Positions 40,336-51,600 of a stretch of 64,000 nt of DNA are shown one piece after another (position 1 is the stretch's first letter; every line of letters begins with the position of its first letter). Source of the DNA: Pseudo-nitzschia pungens. Lineage: Eukaryota; Bacillariophyta; Bacillariophyceae; Bacillariales; Bacillariaceae. The position numbers and the translations under genes are program-made. The stretch spans positions 1,302,001 to 1,366,000 of the forward strand of contig CM074766.1 in assembly GCA_037355855.1 (NCBI GenBank), in the 5' to 3' direction. The notes beneath the pieces were generated by a model. That model was not told the origin of the DNA and did not search any database. It saw nothing but the letters and a program-made list of their open reading frames with translations.

Positions 40336-42639
40336 TTATTTCATGATATCCTCCGCCAGTCGCTCGAACTCGGAATAGTCGGGGACTGCCACGCTCAGCG
40401 TCCCGTAGACCGCCACCAAATTTGCGGCAAGCGTCCACAGCAGGCAGACCAGGGTGGCCTCGCCGGGATGATGTTGGTGGTGGTGTAGTTGGTGAGACAA
40501 CGAAGAAGACGAGAACGACACCGACGTCTCCCCCCACTCGAACAGCTGGCAGGCCAGAATCGCCACAATGAGGGACGAGATCAGCCCGAACTGGACGGTC
40601 GACACCCAGGCGATCAACCGCGAGGTGGCCGGATGTCCCAGCTCGTTGCGAAAGAGTTTGTGGGTCGCGTTGAGATAGAAATCGTAGGGGCATCCCTCGG
40701 GATGATTCGTTGTGGCCTTGTAGACGGTCTTGTCAAAGGTGACCTTGTCTCCCTTTTTGTACCGCTTGCGCGCGACCCATTCGGGCGGCAGGGAGGGATC
40801 GGTGGAGGACGAGAACGACGACGATTTCTTGTGGCTGCTGTTTGTTTTGTGGCTGCCCGTCGTCCGGGTGGCGTGGTCGGACGCGGCCGCGGATGCCGAT
40901 GTTGCCGGGGTTGCCAGCGCCGATGTTGTCGATGTTGCCGATGCCGAGGTTGCCGAGGCTCTCGTTCGACCGTGCTGGTCGTCCGCCACCCATCCCCCCG
41001 CGAGGTACCCCGTGATCCCCAGGTGGGACCGGTTGAGCGTCGCTGCCTGCGCCAGCAGGAGGGACAGCGTGATGGCCACCACCGAGATGCCAATGGCCAT
41101 CGCACAAAAGACGTCGGGTCGGAAGGGATTGTCCCCGACCGAGAAGGGGGCCCTCCCGTCCCCGTGCAGGTACTCCTCGCTGTCGGAGCGCAGGGGCGAC
41201 GTGATGCCCGCGAAAAAGATCACCTTGGCCAGCTCGAGCCTCCCCGACTTGTTCGGGCACTGTCCCGTCGTCCGGCAGGCCAGGTCGGTCCGGGGCAGGA
41301 TCGCGACCAGAAAGAGGTTCTCGGCGAGCCGGATCAGGGCCACCTTGCCGATGAGCTTGAGGCGGTGTTCGCCGACGATGGACTGGTATTGCTCCAGCCA
41401 GGGCCGGTCCGATCCCTGCTCCCCGCTCCCGGCCGAGGCGCTCCCGCCCGCGCTTCCCCCTCCCTTTTGGAAGCCGCCCCCGCGGGAGCCCTTGCCGCCC
41501 CCGCCGCTCGCGGAGAGCGATGCCTTGGTTTCCTTCCCGGCTCCGTTTTTTCCGGCGACCAGGTCGGGGATCGGCAACAAGACGCGTCCGTACAGCAACA
41601 AACTCCCGCAGGTCCCGACGAGGGTGAGATAGTACCACAGGTCGATCCAGGTGGGGGCCGCCGTGTGCTGGTAGGCCCCGTGGGCCCGCGTGTTGTCGAT
41701 GGTGATCTCGCCCGAATACCCCATGGCCGCCGAGGACCCCAGGGGTTCCATGACGAGCGCGTGGTTCGTCACGAGCGGGCCGTGGGAGTCGTCGTGCTTG
41801 CCGTAGTGGTAGTAATAGATGATGTTCCGGTGGATGGCAATGTTGTAAATGTCGCGGAGCACCTGGACCACGTCGGTGTAGATGGTGGTAAAGTACGTCA
41901 GGAATCCCCCGCCGTGCTCGCCGAGGGGGTAGAACCAGCAGAAATAGAGGAACAGAAAGGTGGAAATCTGCAGGAGGAGCTGCGGCGAAGGACCAAAGGA
42001 ACGCAAGAGGTTTGTCCAGTAGACCTCCGAAGTAAACGCTGCGAAACTGGACGGAGCCATCTCTCGGAGCTTGTTCACCACCGATTCGAACCAGTCGAGA
42101 AACAAGTCGGTGTAGCTGCGATTGTAGAGACTGGAGCCGTGATAATTCCCGTGGTGATGATGATGGTGGTGGTGGTCCCGTCCCTTTCGATGGCCGCTCC
42201 TCGAAGACGGACCATTCGACGACGACAAGGCCGCCCCCAGATCTGTTTCCACCATCAGATCGGTCACCCCGTGGCTGGTCCCCAGGGACTTCGCCACCAC
42301 GTGCGGATTCGGCCGATCAAAGGTCTGGCCCGCAAAGACGGTGGTCGTTGCGAAATGAATGGCGTTCTCGATGGGATGGAACTGGAAGCGGTGGTATTTC
42401 TCCACGAAAAAGAAGGGAAAGGGCAGACTCCTCTCGCTGGCGCTGGTGCGCGTGTCGTGGGACGTCAGGAACCACCTCAACAGCAGATTTCGAGAGAGCC
42501 ACAGCGTGACGAGCGCGGTGAACCGTAAGTCACGGCTGGATGCGTATTCCAGGAGGGCCAGGGACATCAGCAAGTACAGTTCGTGGCACAGGTGGACCGT
42601 CGTCGGACCGAAGCACCGATACGAAAGATTCCAGGCCAT
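40336..42639 (-). CDS. Large multi-pass membrane protein with a carbohydrate-binding-like loop
   Basis: 767 residues, strongly GC-rich third positions, no intron. About eight hydrophobic helices are visible, including LYLLMSLALLEYA near the start, LLLQISTFLFLYFCWFYPL, LWYYLTLVGTCGSLLLYGR, LAENLFLVAIL, AMAIGISVVAITLSLLLAQ, FGLISSLIVAILACQLF and LWTLAANLVAVYGTLSV. A His-rich loop, a Gly-rich loop and an Ala/Thr/Ser repeat (codons GCCGAT/GTTGCC) are low-complexity inserts. Before the last two helices sits ARKRYKKGDKVTFDKTVYKA, which resembles chitin-binding CBM5/12 modules (W-x-YxxGDxVxYxGxxYxA). I cannot assign a family. It could be a transporter, channel or cell-wall-related protein; that is a guess. 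Confidence 0.7.
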   Translation of the reverse strand: MAWNLSYRCFGPTTVHLCHELYLLMSLALLEYASSRDLRFTALVTLWLSRNLLLRWFLTSHDTRTSASERSLPFPFFFVEKYHRFQFHPIENAIHFATTTVFAGQTFDRPNPHVVAKSLGTSHGVTDLMVETDLGAALSSSNGPSSRSGHRKGRDHHHHHHHHGNYHGSSLYNRSYTDLFLDWFESVVNKLREMAPSSFAAFTSEVYWTNLLRSFGPSPQLLLQISTFLFLYFCWFYPLGEHGGGFLTYFTTIYTDVVQVLRDIYNIAIHRNIIYYYHYGKHDDSHGPLVTNHALVMEPLGSSAAMGYSGEITIDNTRAHGAYQHTAAPTWIDLWYYLTLVGTCGSLLLYGRVLLPIPDLVAGKNGAGKETKASLSASGGGGKGSRGGGFQKGGGSAGGSASAGSGEQGSDRPWLEQYQSIVGEHRLKLIGKVALIRLAENLFLVAILPRTDLACRTTGQCPNKSGRLELAKVIFFAGITSPLRSDSEEYLHGDGRAPFSVGDNPFRPDVFCAMAIGISVVAITLSLLLAQAATLNRSHLGITGYLAGGWVADDQHGRTRASATSASATSTTSALATPATSASAAASDHATRTTGSHKTNSSHKKSSSFSSSTDPSLPPEWVARKRYKKGDKVTFDKTVYKATTNHPEGCPYDFYLNATHKLFRNELGHPATSRLIAWVSTVQFGLISSLIVAILACQLFEWGETSVSFSSSSLSHQLHHHQHHPGEATLVCLLWTLAANLVAVYGTLSVAVPDYSEFERLAEDIMK

Positions 42640-43377
42640 GGTTACTGTGTTGCGTTTGCCTTTGCGTTTGTGTTGCGTGTCGAGTGTCGAGTGTCGATTC
42701 TCTTTTAGGTCTCTTTTAGGTCCCGTTCTAAGCTATTATTCGTTCGGTAGTGAGGATTGCGTTAGGATCTGGTGCTTGGTCTAGATTCCGGAGGCTGATT
42801 TTGATTGTCTCCATCCTCCGTCTTTCAATCGTCAAAAAATAGTAATGTCAACAAAACTATTCATTGAGATTGAGATGCCTTTTGCATTATTTGTCGTGCT
42901 TCTTGTTTCAAAATCCAAAAGCTTTTTTTGCGTTTAGTTTTGGGTCTCGGTTAGTTTTTGTTTACTTCGTAGTGCCGTGAAGGACGATGGGCTCAACTCC
43001 CTCTATTCTCTAAAGATTCCCACTACAGTAAGATTACCTGGTACTTACTCGTACAGGAACAGGCTCGCCCCCAACGGTTACTTACCGATTCGTACTTAGG
43101 TAGGTACGGTAGGTTCACTGTTTCGACAACGGCGTAAATACTTTATGAAGTAACGTACCAAAAGAGTGAGTCTTGCTCCATCAGAATGAATTCTGTGACC
43201 TGAACGAAAAATGCTTTGGAATTGGTTCCGGTGCCGTCCATATGCCATACGACACTCGTAACTTAGTCCATTGCGACTGTACGTTATTCTGGTCTCTCCT
43301 TCCTGGATCCTGCATCGCAGACACTTGGACTCCATCCCTCCTTCCCCCCGCAACCACAACGATACCAACACACCACG
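42640..43377. other. Divergent promoter region
   Basis: 738 bp between the membrane-protein gene (minus) and the TLD gene (plus). AGTAAGATTACC and GGTAGGTACGGTAGG words lie near 43028 and 43100. No gene. Confidence 0.45.
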
Positions 43378-45600
43378 ATGGGTATATCTTCCTCGGCGGA
43401 CGCGAGCCGAAAGACGCAACAGCAAAAGGACATTGAATACCTCGGCGATCGAATGCCCTTTGGCGACGAGGAACTCCTGCAGGTGCATCGGGTCTATCAA
43501 AAGCTGCAGGAAAAACTCCGATCGGGCGGTTCGGGAGGGGAAAACGCCAATGCGAGCGAAACCAATGACACCAGCGACAATCGACCGACCTCCTTTCTGA
43601 AAGACGTGGGCGTCTTGTCCGCCGCGGAGGGACGGAGGAGCGATCGCAAGAGGACCGCCGGAGCAAGCACGTCTGCCACGGAAGAGGAGCGACAAAAAGA
43701 ACGGGCCGAGGAAGCCGCGGCTCTGGAGGAACGACTCTACCTCTTGGAGGCGGTCGAGCAACGAATACTCCCTTCCGGGTTCGGAAACACTCTCTACCGC
43801 ACGTGCTTTCTGGGACCGAGGAAATCCTCCGAGTACGATTCGGATTCCGGAGAGAAGACACCTGTCGTCGGGGACGATGGGAACGACGACGACGACATCG
43901 AGGACGAGTACGCGCGAACGGCCAAACTGGAAGCCTTCTTCGCGGGGTTGGCCAACGGGACGAGGCGGGACCGCAAGACCGTGACCCGGTGCCTGATTCG
44001 CTGCTGCGAGGCGCATCCGCCGCCGGTGGACGAGACGGGTGCCGGTGGCGGTGCCGGTGCTCCACCCCCCTTTGCGACGGACTTTGCCTACGGGGGTGCC
44101 GATGGCGGTGGCGGTTCCTCTTCGTTTGGAAATCCCGAGACCGAAGGGGTCTACATCGATCCGATGGAACTGGTCGACGTCGGATACCGGGTCTGCCTCG
44201 CGGCGGCCTTTTTGAAGGAGGCCAGCGGCGGGAACGCCACCGGAGATAACGACGACGACCAAGACGTCGGCAGGTTTTTGCCCCCCACCGATCCCGGGGC
44301 CCTGACCCCGGGATGCAGGGCCCTCTCCAATTCCCTGGCGTCCCTGGCGACCAAGCGAAAGCAACGCAGGCTCCGGAGCACCGCCCCCTCGAACGACCTG
44401 GCCACCCTCGTGAACGAGGAGGACGTGATGGAGTGGGTCGAACAGGTGGCGCCCATGTACGGCTCGATCCTGCCCACCTTTTTGCACGCCGTTTTCTTTC
44501 CCAACCGAGCGGCGCCGCCCACGCGGTCGAGTTTCGACTACCCGCGCATCTCGCAGGAATCGACCGTCTTTCCGACCAACAGCACGCCGCTTCTGTTCAG
44601 TTTCGGATGCATGTCGCCGTCTCTGGGCGGAGAGGTACGTATCCGATTGCATTCCATTGCATTGCACCGTACAGCGCAGTTCAGTGCAGTACATTGCTTG
44701 CGACATCATGATGTGGAGTATTGTTTGCTGTTTTGGAGCGCGGTAAATATTTACTTTATTGAATACCGAAAGAGTTTTTTGAAAGTTGATGACCGATTTC
44801 GAGGATGTTCGTTGCTCAACATGACTCGGTTCTTTCTTCCGTTGCGTGCATTGTTTGATTCGTTCATTCATTCATTCGTTCAGTTCTACCGGTTGTATAC
44901 CTCGGCGTCCGACGGCCTCTCCTTCAATAGGCTACAGAATGCGTTGCTGGGATACGGTGGACCAACCCTCTTGATCATACAGAGCGGCAGATCGACCTTT
45001 GGAGCCTTCACGGCATCGCCCTGGAAGGAATCCAAGGATTTTTACGGCAACCACGATTGCTTCCTCTACCGACTCCTTCCCGAAACCACCGCCGTCTATC
45101 GTCCGACCGGAGGGACGACTCCCGCCAGCACCCGCTTCATGTATTGCAACTCCTTTGCTCGATCGCGGGGATTCGATCGACAGGCCCACGGGATCGGCTT
45201 TGGGGGCTCGACCGATCGACCGCGGCTCTTTCTCGCCGAGTCCTTTGACGACTGCCGCGCGGGATCGGACGACCTGACCTTTCAAAAGGGCCCGCTCCTG
45301 GCGGGCGGCGGCGGGGAAATCAACGCCGCCAATGCCACCGCGAACTCCATGTTCGAGATCGACAACCTGGAGGTCTGGGGCGTCGGGGGCACCGAGGTGG
45401 TCCGGGAGAGCCTCGAGGCGCGGAGCAAGAGCCGCGACATCCGGCAGGCCAACATCAACAAGGCGCGAAAGGTCGACAAGGCCGCCTTTCTGGACGATCT
45501 CCGCAGCGGTGTCATCGACAACAAGGCCTTTGCGCACCGTGCCCAGATCCAGGGTCGCGACGGAACCTGTGAACTCCTCGGAGACGACGATTGCAGCTGA
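43378..45600 (+). CDS. TLD-domain protein, two exons
   Basis: Exon 1 is 43378-44634 and exon 2 is 44884-45600, joined over a GTACGT...TTCGTTCAG intron (249 bp) to give 657 residues. The protein starts MGISSSADA, a good N-myristoylation signal. A Glu/Ala-rich helix and acidic low-complexity region follow, then a helical domain. The TLD domain begins at the end of exon 1 (LLFSFGCMSPSLGGE) and continues in exon 2: FYRLYTSASDGLSFNRLQN, PTLLIIQSGRSTFGAFTASP, KDFYGNHDCFLYRLLPE, HGIGFGG and FEIDNLEVWGVGG. TLD proteins protect against oxidative stress and bind the V-ATPase. Exon 2 is needed for the fold, which supports the splice. The intron is a multiple of three and has no stop, so a retained form would add 83 residues inside the domain. 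Converges with the PsbQ/Psb31-like gene. Confidence 0.9.
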   Translation: MGISSSADASRKTQQQKDIEYLGDRMPFGDEELLQVHRVYQKLQEKLRSGGSGGENANASETNDTSDNRPTSFLKDVGVLSAAEGRRSDRKRTAGASTSATEEERQKERAEEAAALEERLYLLEAVEQRILPSGFGNTLYRTCFLGPRKSSEYDSDSGEKTPVVGDDGNDDDDIEDEYARTAKLEAFFAGLANGTRRDRKTVTRCLIRCCEAHPPPVDETGAGGGAGAPPPFATDFAYGGADGGGGSSSFGNPETEGVYIDPMELVDVGYRVCLAAAFLKEASGGNATGDNDDDQDVGRFLPPTDPGALTPGCRALSNSLASLATKRKQRRLRSTAPSNDLATLVNEEDVMEWVEQVAPMYGSILPTFLHAVFFPNRAAPPTRSSFDYPRISQESTVFPTNSTPLLFSFGCMSPSLGGEVRIRLHSIALHRTAQFSAVHCLRHHDVEYCLLFWSAVNIYFIEYRKSFLKVDDRFRGCSLLNMTRFFLPLRALFDSFIHSFVQFYRLYTSASDGLSFNRLQNALLGYGGPTLLIIQSGRSTFGAFTASPWKESKDFYGNHDCFLYRLLPETTAVYRPTGGTTPASTRFMYCNSFARSRGFDRQAHGIGFGGSTDRPRLFLAESFDDCRAGSDDLTFQKGPLLAGGGGEINAANATANSMFEIDNLEVWGVGGTEVVRESLEARSKSRDIRQANINKARKVDKAAFLDDLRSGVIDNKAFAHRAQIQGRDGTCELLGDDDCS

Positions 45601-45983
45601 GGCGGCGCCGGAATCAGCCTTCGGAGTCGGACCGGTGGGCACGGGACGTCTGGGTTTGGTGTTCCGAAACTCCAAAGAGTCATGGAGCGGAACTCTGTTG
45701 TCTATCCATCAACGATGGGTTCTATCCTGTCGATAGCGAAGCCCAGCCCGCCTTGGTCGGGTCATTACTATTATTTCTGTGAAGCACGCATCCTGCAAAC
45801 ACGATTGTACGATAACTGCGTGCCACACCTCGTCAACGTGTGTACAGAGACCACGGATTGTAAAAAATGTCACATTCTTTTTAATTTATTTGTGTAGTCT
45901 TTGAAGGTTTCAATGTGTGGCAATGGATACTTCTAGCCGCGCAGATCTTTTTGGTCGCAACGACGACAACGAGAGTCACTTGT
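45601..45983. other. Convergent 3' UTRs
   Basis: 383 bp between the stop codons of the TLD gene and the PsbQ/Psb31-like gene. No gene or repeat stands out. Confidence 0.45.
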
Positions 45984-46571
45984 TTAGGAGGACTCTTCGA
46001 TGATGGACTGCAGTGCGGTCAGAGCCTTGTTGACGGCATCAATTGGTTCTTTGATTTTCAGCTTGCCGTTTCCGGGCTGGTAGTAAATAAAGTTGTTGTC
46101 GTAGGTGAGCTGGTCACACATTTGAAGGTTGTAAGCAAGGTCATCCTTGATTTCGAACAATTCGACATTCCCGGTCTCTTTCACGAGCTTCAGCACCGTG
46201 TTCTGCGAATCCCCAAGGTTCCAGAGCTTGTTGACCGGCGGCGTTTTCAAAATGGTACGAACTTCGTCCCACTTTTGTTCCTCCAACATCTTTGGTATGG
46301 GTTGTAGCTTCGTCAGCGATGCCTTCAGCTCCGTGACGTATTCCCCAGAATCTGCAAGGGCCGCCTGCGGGAAGGACGCCGCGGCTGTCGTTGCAACAAT
46401 GGCAGCGATACCTCCGAACCCCGTTTGGGCCAGCCAGTCTCGGCGTGAGGATGTTTCTTCAAGAGACGCAATTTGTCTCGATGGATTCTTTGCAGAGAAA
46501 GCTTCTGCCGAGAATGGTCCCGAAGCACAGAGTAGTGCGCAATATACAAGGAAGAGCTGTCGAAAACTCAT
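45984..46571 (-). CDS. Thylakoid-lumen PsbQ/Psb31-like protein
   Basis: 195 residues. The presequence is tripartite: an ER signal peptide (LFLVYCALLCASGPFSAEAF) with cleavage before Phe as in secondary plastids of diatoms; a short Ser/Arg transit region; and a Tat-type lumen signal with SRRDW, a hydrophobic GFGGIAAIVATTAAA and an ALA cleavage site before DSG. The mature part of about 123 residues is predicted all-helical (YVTELKASLTKLQPIPKMLE, EEQKWDEVRTILKTPPVNKL, YYQPGNGKLKIKEP). That length and helix layout fit four-helix extrinsic photosystem II proteins such as PsbQ and the diatom Psb31. A role in stabilising the oxygen-evolving complex is likely, but the exact subunit is not certain. 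It is the clearest sign of the host group. Confidence 0.85.
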   Translation of the reverse strand: MSFRQLFLVYCALLCASGPFSAEAFSAKNPSRQIASLEETSSRRDWLAQTGFGGIAAIVATTAAASFPQAALADSGEYVTELKASLTKLQPIPKMLEEQKWDEVRTILKTPPVNKLWNLGDSQNTVLKLVKETGNVELFEIKDDLAYNLQMCDQLTYDNNFIYYQPGNGKLKIKEPIDAVNKALTALQSIIEESS

Positions 46572-47831
46572 GGTAGATTTCTCCGAGTGAGAGTACTGAA
46601 GCGAATAGGCGGAATAGTTCTCCTGGATTTTAGCTGGTCAACTACACTTCTTGACTTGTCATAAGTTGATTTGTGTGCCTTTCAGCTCTCAAGTGGATGC
46701 AACATTAATGATGTAACTTCGCTTATAGGATTTGTTCCGATCGATGATTTAGCTGTTGATGTGTCACTAGGTGGTGATCTCAATCCGGAATTCATAGCAT
46801 ACGGTAATTACCTGGTATCTTACTCATAATCCATGACGTGACACGACACATCATCAAAACACGGATGTCAATTTGGTTGTTTAGTACAAAGTTAGTGTTT
46901 ACGGAATCAATCAATCATCGCTTTCTTGTTTCGGGCGGGGATAAAAAATATGACTTGTTGGGGGACCGACCCCCGGTAACCTTATGTGTTTTGATGAAAA
47001 AGGGCGCTGTATGCACGTCCGGCTCGGTGTGTCACTACCGGTAGGCAGTGCTAGACCGTCGAGTAGACTTACGCAGGCCATCCGTTCGAATTGTCATCTT
47101 TGCTTATGCTGCGAGGTAGGGTATGTTGTTATCTTCAGTGCCCTACGGCACCTGGCACGTAACGTACCATCACAAAACCGCATGCATTCTACAGCAGCAA
47201 GGGATAATAAGGAGTAACTTACCGTATGAGAAGGACCTTACTTGTTTGAGTAGGGTTTTGAGTTTACTGGTACTGAATGGTAAGTAAGATCTTACGAGGT
47301 TTTAACGTCAGACGTCTCTCCATGAGCTGTCGCATGGGAAGGCCGTCAAGAGTTGATAACCCCAAAAGCCATCGTATGTACGATATAGCGGTACCGCTGC
47401 CACCGCCTCGTGCCGTTAACTCACACTTCAAACTTGTGAAGGAAATTGGGATGTAATTTTTACCGGGTACGATACGAAGGTTGAAGCTGAACAAAGTATT
47501 TGAATTATCTTCGCCATTATCGGGAACACTGCCGTCTTCAAATCGTCCTAGGATTCATTGCACAGCTTAGAATTTGCAGACCAGCGAGAGCAAACCGATT
47601 GCTTGTTTTGTTCCGTTCCTTTACTTTTTCCTCTTTTAGGAATAGTCGGGTATCAGTACAAGTTCCTGAGTACCCGGTACATCGGTACATAACGGGTGGC
47701 GAACAAAGGCGAAAAAATAGTGAGACAAAATTCTTGATTTGCTGGTACAAAGAAACAAACCAATTCTGGCAACAAGCATCGCTTCCTAAGGTATCATAAA
47801 CTAATTTTAGATCTCATTACCACCATTTAAA
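46572..47831. other. Intergenic
   Basis: Lies between the PsbQ/Psb31-like gene (minus) and the JmjC gene (plus), so both promoters should be here. It contains ACGGTAATTACC near 46802, CCGGTAACCTTATG near 46973 and TAACTTACCG near 47214. Open frames are short and without domains. Confidence 0.45.
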
Positions 47832-50611
47832 ATGAGTTCTATCCATCATCGCGGACGCGCAAACAAGCGACGAAGGCAGAATCAGTCATCGACGTCTCGC
47901 GCATCAGGTTTTCATGCTTCTACTTCGAATGAAGAACGACTTCTTCACCAAACGGTGCAGAACAGCAAATTGGGTAACGACCGAGGCACGAGGGGCGGTG
48001 CAAATATCGATGTCCCATTTGGTCCAACGTTCTATCCGTCTATCGAGGACATGGAGGGCTCTCCCTTGGACTATATTGATAAAATCCGTCCGATAGCTCA
48101 GCGTTACGGGATCTGCAAAATTGTTCCTCCGAAGGCTTGGAAAGAAAAGGACTTTTTTGGTACGTAAAAAGTTTACTAATTATTACTAACTCCGAGAACG
48201 AACGAGTATGCTCCCCGTTTTGGCCCGTTTCCAGGACTTCATCAGAGACGTTGCCTTGTTCCAGCAATCCTGGAGCTACGAGTACAGGATGAACCAATCA
48301 TACTCTGTTTCTTCCATTGATGTAGTAGACGAACTGGTATTGCTTTCGCAAACACCAGGTGCTGCTGCTTGCTAGGCTGCTTGTTGTTGACCGAATCAGC
48401 GACAGATGGTGCTACGAACTTTAAGTGAAGTGCAACAAATCATTGATGCCCCCAAAATATTTCTGTTTTTAAGAATTATTGCCTTCGTGTTCTCGTAATC
48501 TCCCCTACTTGTGGCTCCAAAAGCTTTTTGCGCGCGAAATAAAATCCCTCACAATTTTTATCTTTGATTCCCACATTTCTTCTTTTGGCTTTCCAAGCTG
48601 CGAAGATGGAAATTCCTAGGAAGTTCTCTACTAAATTACAGTATCTTCATCGTATCCAAGAAGGAGTAAGCTTTGGGGATGGCGAAGAATACAATCCTGG
48701 TTCATATCTCCGATATGCTAGCAAGTTCACGAAGGAATACAAGAACAAGGAGTATCCTGATCATGACTTGATCATTCAACGGGAAAAAGAGAATAGAGGG
48801 TGTCAAAAAGGCAACGAGCATGATAACAAAAGCATCAAGAGCAATAATGATACTTCTGGTTCAGAAAATGTCGCATTAAACGGGGATGCTACGATGGACA
48901 ATCGTCGGCGATTCATCCCCGAAAATTTAGAACAGGACTACTGGGACCTGGTAGAAAATAGGAATAGGGAATTTGGTGTGGAATATGGGAATGATGTAGA
49001 TACTCACGAATTTGGATCTGGTTTTCCATTGTCGGAACGAGGAAGGTCGGTGTATGGTAATATGGATCCAGACAAAGCGAAACTCCCTGATCCAAAGTTT
49101 GGTTCTGAGGACTTTTTCAAAGAGACTTGGTGGAACCTAAATAACATACCGTGGACTCCGGATAGTGTACTTCGTCACATCAAAGTTGGTATAAATGGTA
49201 TCAATGTCCCATGGATGTATTATGGGGCACTTTTCACGACATTTTGTTGGCACAACGAGGACAACTACCTATATAGCATCAATTATCATCACAAGGGTGC
49301 GCCGAAACAATGGTACGGTGTTCCTGGTACAAAGAAGGATGCAAGTGGGCTGGAAAAAGTGTTCAAAAGTTATCTGTCCATGAAGATGAGAGATGTTCCC
49401 GATCTCTTGCATCATATCACGACACAATTTAGCCCGCGTCTTCTCCAAAACGCAAAGGTTCCTATTTGCAAGCTGCTTCAGCACGAAGGCGAATATGTTG
49501 TGACCTTTCCAAGAGCTTTCCACGGAGGCTTCAGTATGGGACCCAATAGTAAGTTGCAGTGATACGAAATACTTCTCCCTCTCTTTCCAGTCGACAATGC
49601 CTCTGATGACTTATTTCCGTTGCCGTCGCCTAACTTTCTCTTTTGTCTTTTCTTGCGAATCACTTTCTGTGTGCTTTCAATGCGATCGGAATTTGATTGA
49701 TTCTCATAGTTGGTGAAGCGGTTAATTTCGCAACACATGACTGGATCGCGCATGGGTCAGACGCAAACGAGCGATATCGATCGTTTGCTCGACCTGCCGT
49801 CTTCTCCCACGATCGACTTACTTTTACAATGGCGCACCACCTCGAGGAACAGAAGTCTTACAAAAATTGCAAACTTCTACTCGAAGAAGTTGAAAGAGTG
49901 GTTGATGAGGAATTGCAACTGCGAACGAAACTTTTAGCACAGGGCGTTCGAGATGTTTCTGACGTGATTGAGCTCCCTCCCAACCGTCTAGATCAATTAG
50001 ATGAAGACAGCGCTGACTATGACGACAAACGATTGTGTCATGCCTGTAAACATATTTGCTTTTTCTCGGCAGTTGCATGTGAATGCAGTCGTTCGAAAGT
50101 GAGCTGTTTGCGTCACAGTCATTATATGTGTCGCTGTCCATCAGAACGCCGATATCTGATGATATGGAGTCCCGAACAAGAGCTAACGAAAACATGCCAA
50201 CTTGTGCGAGAGCGCTGTGAAGTTTTGAAAACGAATGATGCAGATGAAAATGACGATAGAACAGTTTCGTTCGCAGAACATTCTAACCAAGAAGGTGAAG
50301 TGTTGGAACCTCTACCGTCCATTGCAGTTGGTGTTGAAAAGGACCTGCAAGATCACAAAAATGATGCTATCAAAACAGATCCATACGTGCCGAAGCCGAA
50401 ACCGAAACCTATTGTAAACCCAAAGACTGGTCTGTCATTGAATCAAAGCATTGTAGCAGCAGAAGTAGTGACTGCGGATGAAGAGCGATATGAATACAAC
50501 AACAAGCCGCAATCTCTAGTGGCGCTTGACATCAGTGATGACAGTGATGATGACGAGATTGGGATTATCGCAGTGATCGGTGGCAAAGAAACTACGAAGA
50601 CAAAATCCTGA
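47832..50611 (+). CDS. JmjN/JmjC histone demethylase with C5HC2 zinc finger, three exons
   Basis: Exons 47832-48159, 48598-49548 and 49710-50611 (introns 438 and 161 bp, both GTACGT/GTAAGT...AG) give 726 residues in frame. JmjN is at about 60-105 (PFGPTFYPSIEDM, RYGICKIVPPKAW). The JmjC domain carries the Fe(II) ligands in FCWHNEDNYLYSINYHHKGA (His-x-Glu) and in PRAFHGGFSMGPN (distal His), and a conserved IGEAVNFATHDW that is only complete after splicing exons 2 and 3. A C5HC2 zinc finger follows (CHACKHICFFSAVACECSRS, then CLRHSHYMCRC). PHD, ARID and PLU-1 domains of animal KDM5 are absent. The layout resembles the plant JMJ14-18/KDM5-like group that removes methyl groups from H3K4. Substrate is inferred from the family. 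A Pro/Lys tail and acidic stretch end the protein. Confidence 0.94.
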
Positions 50612-51600
50612 ACTCGCATTCCTGTCTGGCAGAAAATGCATGGTCCATCACCAACGCCATCATGGTAAATGAATAAACCTAGATTTGACTCTGTCAATAT
50701 TCGCTGTAATTGACTGTTGAAAATACTTCGTACTACTACGTATTTGCTATTTTCACTATTGCAATACTTTTAACATTACTACTATTGTAATACTCAACAT
50801 TACTACTAATATGTTCAGATTCTAATGTTCTTGTAAAAAAGATAGCTCCCTCTGTAGGGTCGTACTTCAGCAGTACTAGTACATCATCATGGATCATATT
50901 TTGTATTCTATAAAAAAAGTACTAGTAGAGTTTTCAAGTTCTCCATCCATTTTTCGCATAATACCGGTAAGGTAACTTACCGGTATTTGTGTAAACCTTA
51001 TCACCAAGAGCAATGAAACAAGATGATTCTTGTCTATTCCTGTTGAGAATTCATCCTCAGAAAATCGGTTAACCTTACGGTAATTTACCTACTAGTATTT
51101 CTGGGGAGAGGGACAAAATTATTTTTTGTACGAGTAATTACCGTAAGGTAACCGTAAACGAATTGTTGAGATGTCGGTTTTGCAAAACACACATACGTAT
51201 TAGTCCCACGAATAATTACAATTAGGGACGGTCTTCTGTGCAAGATGTGAAGAGAAAGTCAAGCTTAAAATAGAGACAACATGCCTGAACGCTGTAAATA
51301 ACCGTGCTACTTACCACTGCCTTCATTTAAGCTGTGAGGTATTCATATACAAGTCTGAAGATATTTTATTCTAATGCTTTCTCGCCAATTCAATCAACAA
51401 AAATAGAAAAATACGAAGTATGATGTTTTGATCACAATTACAACTGCGTTTCCATTATTTCTACGAAGTATTACTTCATTATTTGAAATATTCTCAGGAG
51501 ACGGAAAAAACAGACTTTGAAAGGTTGAGTTTGCTTCGACACTGCAAACTATTGCTTCTTCGATTGATTACTTAGCCAAGTGCACATCGTTGAGGGCAAA
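50612..51600. other. Intergenic
   Basis: Dense ACTACTA/TACTAGTA and TTACCGGTA words, for example near 50730-50820, 50963-50985, 51068-51100 and 51128-51160. No gene. Confidence 0.45.
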
